Assembly: GCA_013115135.1 (NCBI GenBank)
Contig: JABANP010000226.1
Location: 1-64,000, forward strand
Direction of reading: 5' to 3'
DNA: 64,000 nt
DNA from: Perkinsus olseni
Taxonomy: Eukaryota; Perkinsozoa; Perkinsida; Perkinsidae
Notes under the pieces: model-generated
Seen by the model: only the letters and a program-made list of their open reading frames with translations
Databases searched by the model: none
What the model was told of the DNA's origin: nothing
Shown: positions 44,242 through 54,447 of the stretch, in pieces
How the letters are laid out: each line of letters starts with the position of its first letter
How positions within the stretch are numbered: the stretch's first letter is position 1
Made by a program: the position numbers and the translations under genes

Positions 44242-45594
44242 CCTGGGGCAACCATCCGCTCGTCTAGATATAATGGAAAGAAGGGGGCTTACGAGCAGCT
44301 TCTGAAAACTTGCCATCGGTAGCTGCTCCTTGTTCATCCCAGAAATTCACTAACCGCTTCTCTACTGTAGTTGTCTCGGCTTGCCGACAGTCCGAGGTCA
44401 GTTATGGCGGCGAGGGGTTCCACCGGCGCCTTTGAGGTTCGCCAGAGAGGCAATGCCGGTGTTTGAAGCTCTGGGCTTGCCCCAGCCTACGGTGTGTGGG
44501 GCTGCTCTCCCAATAGCTCCTGATGGAGCTCCTTCGTATCTTGCTTTAGTATGGCTGTTCATAGGTGATGCGGGTGTCCCAGGAGGATCTGCCATATGCG
44601 GACTTGCCGCCTCGTGAGGTAATCAAATTCATCACGTTCGAGCGGTGTCCATGATGGTGCATCTCCAGATTCCTACCGTGCCTGAGGGAACCACTGAGGA
44701 CGTCCAACTGGATGAGCTAGATCATGTGAGCCCTGGATGGCTACTCCTAGGTTCATTCATGCTGCTGCCAGCTCTTGCTGTCCAAGAAGTGTTCAGTCGC
44801 CACGGTATTCCCGAACGCTCGAGGGGGGTATCAGGGGGATGTGAAGCAGCCGCCACGGCAGGTCATCTCGCTGTTATTCAGAGTGCTGGTCTTACCGATT
44901 CCCCTGTCTCTGGTCAGGTTGCCCCGTTATCAGTCGAAACATCACTTTCGAGGAGCGGCTCCGAACTTCGTGAAACCGCCCGAGGTGTAGAGGAGATTCA
45001 AACGAGTTGGTAGTAGCAGCGGTGGAGGAGTGTCGGAACTGAAGATGCTCTGCTAGCAGATTAGCGAGCCTACGACGCCCAGGCAGCGAACGGCCCCACC
45101 GTCCTGGTTTGGTCCATGGCAGTGTTGCATGTGTTGAAGGCATCTTTGGAGTCATCGCAATTTCATGGCGCGTGACGTTTTGTAGTATTCTTCCTACCGT
45201 CGTTCATTTATTGGACCGGACGTAGTTGCGTTGAAGTGTTCTTAAAATAGGGAAGAACTTTATTACGTAGGGGCAGGCAGCAATCTCCGTACTCTTCTGC
45301 TCCTAGGGGTTCAAAGTGCCGGTCTCAACACGAGCTGAGCATAGTGAAACAGACGTTTCTCGGTTTATGAAATGGACTCTGATAGCCCTGCCCAGTGCAG
45401 AGTCATCGTATTTACTGCGACGTAATGGTATCTAGGCGAAGGCCCTGCCCTCGAGGTAGCCTCCCTAGCTTAGAAGTCAGAAGCGTTCATCTCGAGTATA
45501 TCAGCTCTTCCTTCTATCAGCCTGGAATTTTATCTTCAGAACTATCTTGGCTCTCTCGCAACTCTTTCATTTTAGCTTTTACTCATCAGTCAGC
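44242..45594. other. unassigned region upstream of the Lgt cluster
   Basis: Several plus-strand frames (for example 44381-44617 and 44645-45013) look partly protein-like and may be further 3' exons of the Sec14-like gene. None is recognised. Confidence 0.35.
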
Positions 45595-48322
45595 ATGCCA
45601 GTCGTCGTGGAGTTTGCTAGGCCGAATCTTTTATTCACGGTGTTTGGTAACACCGCTGTCTTCTGCGGCACTGTTACTCGCTCTTGCATGGATTACGGGG
45701 GTCTCAGAGTTGCGTGGTCGTTACGTTTCCCCTGCCAGGTCAACCGGTATACGGCTATGGTCTGTGCATGGCGCTAGCATTCATGTCGGCGTTATTGCTG
45801 GGGGATGGGGAGCTCCGGAGGAAGGCACTCAAGGTACCTGGGCGGGTTGGGGCGAAAAAGCCCGAGAGTCGTCGTGTAGTGAAGGGGGCAGTGGTCTCGC
45901 CTGATTCCGCCTTCGCGTGATTGTAGTGGGGGACACGTCCGCGTCCTATAGGCCTCCGTTCAATTCTTATGACTTCGTCAGATTGACTCCTCGGCACTGC
46001 TGCTGTCGGCTATGATTGGAGGAATCCTCGGCTCTCGGTTGCATTACATGCTTACTTGGAACAGTTCAAGTGCCGTCTCCTTTTGGGATATGTCCACTGG
46101 TGAGGTCCTCCGCGTACTCCCGAGGGCTTCGATGTTGCCCTCCTCATGCAGGTCATTCATTTCAAGGCGGTCTGCTCGGTGGTATCGTCGGGACGACAGG
46201 GTAGCCAAGTAGTTCGGACCGGCCTGCCTGGTAGTTGCTGCGTTCTTCAGTTACACTAAGCTGTACTGCAAGGAGTCTATCGGTCGCATGTTGGATACGC
46301 TAGCCCCGCTTCTGCTCATAGGCCACGCCATAGGTAATATGCGCTACGGTTGGTTTGGCTATGGTGCCTTGGAGCCATACCTGTCCGAGGCAGGCTTCCG
46401 AGGCTCGCTGAAGCCTGCCGATATTGTACTTGTTGAAATGGGTTACCCATTATGGGTACTCCTCCTCCCCTTTGTCACTCCGCGCTTTACAGTGTTAGTA
46501 TCACTCGTTTCTATACTCGGTAATGCTACGGATACACTCGAATCGGAAGTCCCGATATGAACGGTAGACGAGCTACGACTTTGGCCGTTACCCGTTAACC
46601 GGGCGGCTGGTAAGGGTTCCTCAGCCGCAAGCCACAGCGAGCGCGTGCGGTCATAGCTTGGGTGGCCGATGCGAAAGCATCTTATGGCAGAATGCTCGCG
46701 AGGATGGGGAGTATTCAGCTTGCGTGTCTGAGAAGTGCTGAATCAGAACCATAAATAGTGTGGAGTGCACATAGAAGGAACCGGTCGAGTTTTTATGGGG
46801 AGCACTGGAGGCAATCTCACTGGCTTCCGAGAGGTTGAAATCTGGTGCGGAGCTCGATCTTCGATTGCTCGAAGCAGATTGCTTTAAGAGTAATTTGGAT
46901 TGGATACCCAGTATCGGTATCTGATACCGATTGGATTTGATATCAAGATTTGTGCTGTGGCTTACTCTGGTTGGCAACAAGGCGCGGTTTCCACCCAGGT
47001 CATGTCGCCGAATGCCAATCTAAACCCTGGTGCGGAGCGAGTACAAATAAGCCCTTAAAGACTTCTGGGAAGCTTGGATAACAAGAAATAGCGAAGGGAT
47101 GTTGCCAACATCCCTTCTCTATTTATTGGTATCCAAATCATGTTGGTAGCACCCCGTTGCATCGTTGTCAAGCTATGCCGATGTCGGGTATGGCAGGCGG
47201 TGCTATATTAAGCCGTACGAGAGATGTCAAGAGGCTTTCGCCCCCGGCATGGCGAACGAAGAACTTGCCGTGGAGGGAGTCCCTGTAGTTGAACGTGATT
47301 CGCGGGCGAAGATTGGAAGGAGCGGGAAGAGCAGTATCGCATGGAAGAGGAGGAGCGTGTCCTAATGCGTATCCAACCCCATTGGAGCACGCCCTACAGG
47401 CATATTTTTGCCATATAGCAAGACACACTCGAGGCATTCTCTAATCTTAACTACGTTGTTCTCACGACCTTTACTAGCGACCATCAGGGGTATCGGAACA
47501 AGAGTCGCTGTCTCAAGGAACTCTTTGAGGCGGGAAGCTGGTTACAGTGTTGTATTGACATCGATGATCGATTCGATCCTGTTTCACTGTGTCGGGTTGC
47601 ATGGGCATAGCGAACGCGTAGAAACATTGATAAATCCGTATGGGACATGATCCAGTATGTGAGGCGTCACCTCCTCCCTTCAGGTAAAATTGGTTGCTTC
47701 ATATCGGGTGATGGCTGCTACGGTTACCCCACTGATGTCCCGTGGGCAATGAGCTTCCCCAACGGACTGGTCCCGACTACCATAGGTGAGCTACGGGACG
47801 GTGCTCATCCTCTCTTGTATTCGGATATCTTCAGCCGTCCATCCAGCCCCACTGTATGAGATGATAACCTCGGGTGGGGTTGGACTGATATTATGGGCTA
47901 GGAGGAAGCAACGTGAAGCTGTTACCTGGGCTCAGGTCTCTGACTTCTTCGTTCTACTCGGATCCACTAGGTGAGGTCTCTGGAACCATCGGGTACAGAT
48001 TGTACCGGACAATACTCGTGAAGCTTGTGATAACTTGATTTACTGATTCACGCAGGACTCGCACGAGACAGGCTTATCTTCCGGCCTCTGCGATATCTTC
48101 CCAGTCCTGCTGGAACGAATGACGGTTATCCGAATAGCGTTCAGGTTCTTCGTGGAGAGGTATCGTGGCCATAACAGGTTGGAAGGTGTGGGTATCAGTC
48201 AGTATCAAGTGGTGGCTTTATGTTTTATACTGGCCGGTCTGATTATGAGATTGGCGATCAACCGTGGATGGTTCTCTTCGGGGACTGAGAAGAAATCTAA
48301 GAAGAACGTACGGGCGAAGTAG
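45595..48322 (+). CDS. lgt: Lgt-family (prolipoprotein diacylglyceryl transferase-like) protein, copy A
   Basis: Bacterial Lgt moves diacylglycerol from phosphatidylglycerol to the lipobox Cys of prelipoproteins. Copy A has about nine exons: MPVVVEFARPNLLFTVFG; QPVYGYGLCMALAFMSALLL; SSALLLSAMIGGILGSRLHY; GHSFQGGLLGGIVGTT; GRMLDTLAPLLLIGHAIG; KIGCFISGDGCYGYPTDVPW and AMSFPNGLVPTT; AVHPAPLYEMITSGGVGLIL; FRFFVERYRGHNRLEGVGIS and QYQVVALCFILAGL. These match family blocks in order (membrane helices, the GG-L-GG motif, the HAIG-(R/K)-(I/L)GCF block, HPxxLYE, and the basic RFFVE block). Where bacteria usually have His before GGL there is Gln, and where they have Arg in GRxG there is Lys. Most introns are about 50 nt; one, after HAIG, is about 1.35 kb. 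The frame is intact through the conserved blocks. The 3' tail is basic (EKKSKKNVRAK). Role here unknown. Confidence 0.82.
47074..47136. repeat. 63-bp imperfect palindrome with single central base
   Basis: 31-nt arms around C 47105 with four mismatched pairs; the inner 11+1+11 (47094-47116, AAGGGATGTTG arm) is perfect. It sits in the long intron of Lgt copy A. A smaller 9+1+9 palindrome lies at 46913-46931 in the same intron. Confidence 0.9.
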
Positions 48323-48999
48323 GAAGGGCATAATAGCGATGGTCATATGTCTTGTTTTTACTCGCCCTGATCTCTATCAAGAATCATCTGGTCATGTTGG
48401 TCTAAGTGAATTAGGGTATATCCTTGTGCCTAGCTATCTCGCTGGTCGTGTGTTTCAGGAAGAAGGACTGATTTGGTGTTGGCGATGATGTGACGGTGCC
48501 GAGCGGGTCATGCTGATTCTGCACAGCATGGCACTGCGGCAGCAGCACGGTTGTTAGCATGGAGTGCCTTTTCTTCCGCAGTGCGGGCTTGGATTTAGTG
48601 AGGGTGGAGGGCGCAGGGTATGTCAGCCTGACATTGTGACGGAGAAAGGTGTATGCCGGAGGACCTGGAGCCCCGAATGTCGTGAATGTCTCTCTCGAGT
48701 GTCGTTTTCCACATGCTGTTGGCTCGTGTTTCGGCATTCACCAGGGTTTTTGGAAGAGTGGGGCGGGCGATATATCGTGGTTTGTCCGACAAACTATGTC
48801 GGGAGTGTAGCCTCTCCGGGCAGGGGACCCTGGGAGCTTTGATATGTGAAGGCACTGTTGGTCAATCCGTATTCTGAATTCATCGCTTTTCTGGTGATGG
48901 AATCTAGCTTTTGGCAGCAAGGCTCCTCCCAGGCTCCAAAACTGGCTCATGCGCCTGATGGTCCACGTCAAGGTCCAGTTCGCTTTGTTTGTTCCGAAG
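48323..48999. other. spacer between Lgt copies A and B
   Basis: No gene recognised. It contains a 7+1+7 palindrome at 48780-48794 (GTTTGTC C GACAAAC) that also occurs, as a slightly longer version, at 19258-19276. Confidence 0.45.
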
Positions 49000-51476
49000 A
49001 TGGCCATCGTCATCGACTTCGCCAGGCCTGTCCTGTTTACCATATTTGGTAGTACTCACTTCTTTGTGCCCGTCGTTTACTCGTAACAGCCGCATGGCCT
49101 CGATCTCCTGTCGTGGAAAGACCCGCAGCGAGAGGCACTGTGCAGTTGGCTTCGGATGATGAGCTCATATGGCTGCCTGTGGTGCAGTTATCCTCGATAT
49201 CGGTCTCGCTCCATTGCTATATATCTCATCGACGATGAGCCATCGTCACGCTCGTGCATCATCTGGCCTAGATGATCTGGGATTCCCTGTCAGGCCAGCC
49301 AGTCTATGGTTATGGTTTGTGTATGGCGTTGGCATTTCTGTCGGCCTTATTCCTTGGCGACGGTGAGCTCAGAAGAAAGGGGCTGAAAGTAAGATAGCGG
49401 CGAGGCGACCCGTCTAGGACTTGGTCCCGGGGCTGTAGCGCGGAGTCGCTTTAGATCGACTCCTCGGCACTGCTGCTGTCGGCTATGATTGGAGGAATCC
49501 TCGGCTCTCGGTTGCATTACATACTCACTTGGAACAGTTCAAGTGCCGTCTCCTTTTGGGATATGTCCACTGGTGAGGTCCTCCGCGTACTCCCGAGGGA
49601 TTCGATGGTGCCCTCCTCGTGCAGGTCATTCATTTCAAGGCGGTCTGCTCGGTGGTATCGTCGGGACGACAGGGTAGCCAAGTAGTTCGGCCCGGCCTGC
49701 CTGGTAGTTGGTGCGTTCTTCAGTTACACTAAGCTGTACTGCAAGGAGTCTATCGGTCGCATGTTGGATACACTAGCGCCCCTTTTACTCATAGGCCACG
49801 CCATAGGTAATGTTTTTCCAAGAAAATATTCTTAGAACCATGGCTGTTCGAGACTTGCTTTGAAAGCTCGGTAAGCCAAAGCGGCTTAAGTCTGCCAGGA
49901 TCGTATCTTGCGGACGTTCCCGGTCTTCGCGTCTCATTTTTTAACGCAGCGACGGGTAACCTCGCCAGGGCAAGTCTAAGAAGTTCCCAGTGGGACCCAC
50001 TGAGTGGGAACTCTCTTGCATTGAGCACGGCCACGGCTTGTCGATTTCGACGATAAAGGTTTCTTGCAAGAGCAACACAATCTGTGTTGCAGAAATCTAC
50101 ACATGTGATCCTCGTTCGGACATGTTGTTACATGAGCTATGGATATCTGACGGTGCGGTGATATTATCGACTGCGTATAAGCGGAAGATATCCGGGCTGG
50201 TTTCGACAGTGTGGCCGATGTTGGATTCATGCATCCGGAGGATATCTCAATTCTCATGGGCGGCTTAGAGTTTTCTCTGAACCGGCCCCGTGCGAGTGTT
50301 TTGTACGAGCTTGGCCGGCCAGCATGCCGCCTGGCTGATATTCTGGTGACAACTCGAAGCTTTCGAAACTCGGGGTCCTCGAGTGTCAAAATCCAGAAGG
50401 TTGAATTTTGGACCTACGTTATCTTACCTTCCCAACCTAGAAGATTCGGCACTGGCTTTCCTACCAACACTCACTTAGCTGTTGACTACGATAGGAAGGT
50501 TCGGCGCTGAGCTTTGGACAACCTCGTGACCTACGATGTGCCGTTAACAGACATATTCAAGGGCTTCTCTAACCTCAACTACCTTGTTTTCATGACCATT
50601 ATTGCCAACCTTCAAGGGTATTGGATCAAGACGCGTTGTCTCAGGGAACTCTGAGAGCCGTGGAGCTGGTTAAAGTGTGCTATCGACATCGATTCGGTCC
50701 AGTCTTGCTGTGTTGGATTGCATGGGGGCAGCGATCTCGTATGAGCTCTCGTGCTCGTAACGAGCGTTGAGAAAGATGGGGAAGCAATCCTTCTGGAAAA
50801 TGGTCCGACCTGTGAGGCATCACCTCCTTCCTTCAGGTAAAATTGGTTGCTTCATATCGGGTGATGGCTGCTACGGTTACCCCACTGATGTCCCGTGGGC
50901 TATGAGCTTCCCCAACGGACTGGTCCCGACTACCATTGGTGAGCTACGGGACGGTGCTCATCCTCTCTTGTATTCGGATATCTTCAGCCGTCCATCCAGC
51001 CCCACTGTATGAGATGATAACCTCGGGTGGGGTTGGACTGATATTATGGGCTAGGAGGAAGCAACGTGAAGCTGTTACCTGGGCTCAGTTCTCTGACTTA
51101 TTCGTTCTACTCGGATCCACTAGGTGAGGTCTCTCGAACCATCGGGCACAATACTCGTGAAGCTTCTGATAACTCCGACTCACTGAGTCACGCAGGAATC
51201 GCACATGACAGGCATACGGTATGCCGCATAACTTTTGGTCTCGCCGATATCTTCCCAGTCCTGAAGGAACGACTGACGGTTATCCGGATAGCGTTCAGGT
51301 TCTTCGTGGAGAGGTATCGTGGGCATAACAGGTTGGAAGGTGTGGGTATCAGTCAGTATCAAGTGGTGGCTTTATGTTTTATACTGGCCGGTCTGATATT
51401 GAAATTGGCGATCAATCGTGGATGGATCTCTTCGGAAGCCGAGAAGAAGTCTAAGAAGAAAGCACGGGCGAAGTGA
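49000..51476 (+). CDS. lgt: Lgt-family protein, copy B
   Basis: Same exon order as copy A. Exon 1 differs (MAIVIDFARPVLFTIFG), then QPVYGYGLCMALAFLSALFL. The block from IDSSALLL to the start of the long intron (49456 to about 49806) and the block from KIGCFISGDG to the end of the HPAPLYE exon (about 50837-51124), including the short introns inside them, are nearly identical to copy A. The long intron between them is shorter (about 1.0 kb) and much more diverged. Gln and Lys occupy the same two positions as in copy A. The C-terminal exon ends EKKSKKKARAK. The reading frame is intact in the conserved blocks. Copy B lies 0.7 kb downstream of copy A on the same strand. Confidence 0.82.
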
Positions 51477-51915
51477 GGAACAATTGGCTGATGCTACCGT
51501 TCGAGGTTCCCGTTGATCGATGAGCTACGGGCATCTTCGAACTGGCTTGGAAATGACTCAACTCTTCTCCTTCAGAAAGACGAACTAACGGTGCCGGCCC
51601 TGAGAGCGGTTCACCACCGCAATTTTGCAGGCTTCGTGCTGGAGCTCGAGTGCCTATAAGCTTTGATGAAGCCTTCGCGGCCTTCCGCCTGATAATGTCG
51701 AGATATGTCGAATGCTGCCACACCCGAATGGTTGTGTTGAGAGGGTCGAAGGCGTCGACAGAACGGATGCCGCAATCTCATCCCGTGAAGGCTGGTTTCG
51801 CTTCTCTTCCAAAGGCTCCATTATAATGAGGCGGTGGCTGATCAGTCCAGTCCGTATCGCCGCCATGGTTGCCGAGTACCGCTTGCCGCAGGTCTTAAAG
51901 TTCCTTCCTCGTTTA
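51477..51915. other. spacer between Lgt copies B and C
   Basis: No convincing gene. A plus-strand frame here runs into exon 1 of copy C and is probably 5' untranslated sequence. Confidence 0.4.
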
Positions 51916-53642
51916 ATGTCTGTTACTGCTGAATTTGTCCGGCCGGTGTTATTCACTGTTTTCGGTAAGTCTGGTATTTTCCGCTTCAACGCAGCGATGC
52001 TGCAGCAATCCGTGTCCGTCTCCGATGACTGACTCAAGCTTGCTTGCTGTCGTCCCAGTTATTGAATGTATGCTTATAGCGGCTCACATAACTCGACGAG
52101 AGTCCCATTCGGACTCATTCGGCGAGAGTTCCGTTTGCACTTACGCACCTGCAAGCTTTCAGTGCTGCATGGTTCATTACTATTTCTTGTCCACTCTCGG
52201 GGTGGTTATCGTCCTAATCGTAGAAGCTCAAAAAACTCATCGTGCTGCCTTCCTAGGAGTGAACATCTTCGTCTATGGTCTCTGCATGGCTACTGCATTT
52301 ATGGTCACATTTTCCCTGGGCCAGAAGGAGATCGCCAGAAAGCAGCTTAAGGTAGCTCATGGATATTTCGTGGGCTGGTCCTTTCCAGCTTTCCTATGTA
52401 ACAGATCGACCCATCCATGCTTCTTATATGCGCTATGGTTGGTGGGGTAATCGGAGCCCGGATACACTACGCTTTGACTTGGGACCACAGTGCGTTGTTT
52501 GCTCTTAATACGGGTAGGTGAGAGGGCCTGCTGTGGTGGTAGATACCGCATTGTCCTCGCAGGTCTGTCCTTCCAGGGTGGCCTGATAGGAGGGATAATT
52601 GCTACTACAGTGTGAGGACCCGTGCTCAGTCGACCGCCCTCTCAGTCCATTGCAGGTACACTCGGTATTGGTGTCATGAATCTGTTGGCAAAATGCTTGA
52701 CATGTTAGCTCCCCTGCTGATGCTTGGACACGCCATCGGTAACTTTCCGCTATCATTGCTGCCTTGCTTCCCCTTCCGCATTGCTCCATCGTTGAACGGA
52801 GTGTTCAGTGCGAGGACTGCGGGGCAACAGATCGTCATCGTCCTGATGCCATCACGAGTTCGGTTGGATGATTCTCGAAACTGCGGTTGATTGTCGCGGA
52901 AATCTTCGATGTCGGCAGTAGGAGGAGTGCACCGTGTTGACTGGCATGGTCTCCAGGTAAATTAGGCTGCTTTCCTGTCTGGCGACGGTTGCTACGGATA
53001 CCCGACCGAAGTACCCTGGGCGATGAGCTTCCCTAACGGTCTGGTCCCGACTCTCACTCGTAAGCGATGGGGTGATGTCTTCATTAGTGGTGACTGCCTT
53101 TTAGCCGTCCACCCAACCCCATTGTACGAGATGGTAACTTCCGGTTCGGTCGCTGCGATATTGTGGTGGCGACGAAAGAAGGACGCTCCCACGTGGACGC
53201 AGACCTCGGACATGCTCATGCTCCTTGGTCTCACGAGGTAAGGACCTGCAAAGGGTGTTGAAAGAGTTGGTGAACAACAACTTCAAGGCCTTGTAATTCC
53301 TTAACGCGGAATCTTTTGGAGACAAAATTTGGGAGAATACGACCATCGCCGCAAGGAACCAAGGTGTCGAAAATGTGCCGCACCTCGGACACGGTGGCCG
53401 GTATTGGCAACCAACTTCTGTTTGCGTGTGTTGGTGAACTCGAAAAGTCACCTCATGATGCCCGTGCGGATACTTTTTCTTCTTTCAGATTCTTCATAGA
53501 GGATTTCCGGACATACGAGCCGGTGGAGGGATTTTCTATAAACCAGTACCAAATAGTGGCTGTCGGCCTGGTCCTTGCGGGCGCGGTTATCCACTGGACG
53601 CTCGCACAGCCGAAAGCTACACCCGCTGAAGCTTCGAAGTGA
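51916..53642 (+). CDS. lgt: Lgt-family protein, copy C, most diverged
   Basis: Exons read MSVTAEFVRPVLFTVFG; VNIFVYGLCMATAFMVTFSL; PSMLLICAMVGGVIGARIHY; GLSFQGGLIGGIIATT; GKMLDMLAPLLMLGHAIG; KLGCFLSGDGCYGYPTEVPW; AVHPTPLYEMVTSGSVAAIL; RFFIEDFRTYEPVEGFSINQ. It keeps Gln before GGL and Lys in the GxxG block, like the other copies. The long intron of A and B is only about 0.2 kb here. A run of three T (52971-52973) must lose one base for GCFLSGDG to stay in frame; I judge this an error because all flanking coding sequence is conserved. The HPTPLYE motif is closer to the bacterial form than in A and B. It ends LAQPKATPAEASK. Confidence 0.8.
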
Positions 53643-54447
53643 GTGGTATTTACCAGTCGGTGATGTGTTTAGGTCGCGGGTTCGATCCCCGGTGAGAGCA
53701 TTATCCGCTTTCAGGAAGGACGACTAACACCTACCATCGAAAGCGGCCGTGTTACTGTGATATCGAATACTGTTACTCAGGATGTTTAGTTGTCTCATTC
53801 ATTCTGTCGAGTTGGACCGGGAACTTCACCGAAATCGCCATTGCGGTCGCGTCATCTCTATCTAGCCTACCGTAGAGAGCGAGACGAACATGTTTATGGC
53901 ATCAGGCATTCCTGGTAGAATGTCGATTATCTCCCTCTAATATCGAAGTCCTCAGTTTTGTAGTGTTAGGGCGATACACAGTACTCGTCTTCTGATTCAC
54001 GCTTTGGAAAGTGCCCAGCAGGCCTTAGGAGCGTCGTTCATTTGAATGGATCACTGGATGGCCCTTGTAGTGTCTTTCGAAGCTCGTGGAATGCCTTTTC
54101 CCCGAAACCGCTGTAATTAACAAAATCAGTGCATCTTCGAGGACCGTAAAAGCCCCTCTTACCTTTTTGCTCTTTAGAGTCGCCGCTGAGTACCACTAAC
54201 CTGTCATCTGAGACCCGAGAATGTAGTCAGGCTCCATTGTTGAGCGGCGAGTGACATGATAGCGTTCACCTTTACCATGGGAGATGTGGAAGTAACGGCT
54301 TCTGCTTGGTCTGGAAGTCGCTAGGAATTTTCAACGGACGACTTCGTGAAATTTTTCCCCTCCGAGATGAGAATTTTCTGGGAATTTTCCTGCAATTTAG
54401 GATTCGTACGAGTAACCTTGCCCCTTCAGTTGTGGCCGGCCTTCCCT
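53643..54447. other. intergenic before the glycosyltransferase gene
   Basis: No gene recognised. A tRNA T-arm/B-box-like sequence (GGTCGCGGGTTCGATCCCCG) lies at 53672-53691 without a convincing 5' half. Confidence 0.45.

Noticed and set aside
45595..53642. Bacterial contamination as source of the Lgt genes
   Set aside because: Coding blocks are separated by many consistent GT-AG introns in three copies, next to clearly eukaryotic genes.
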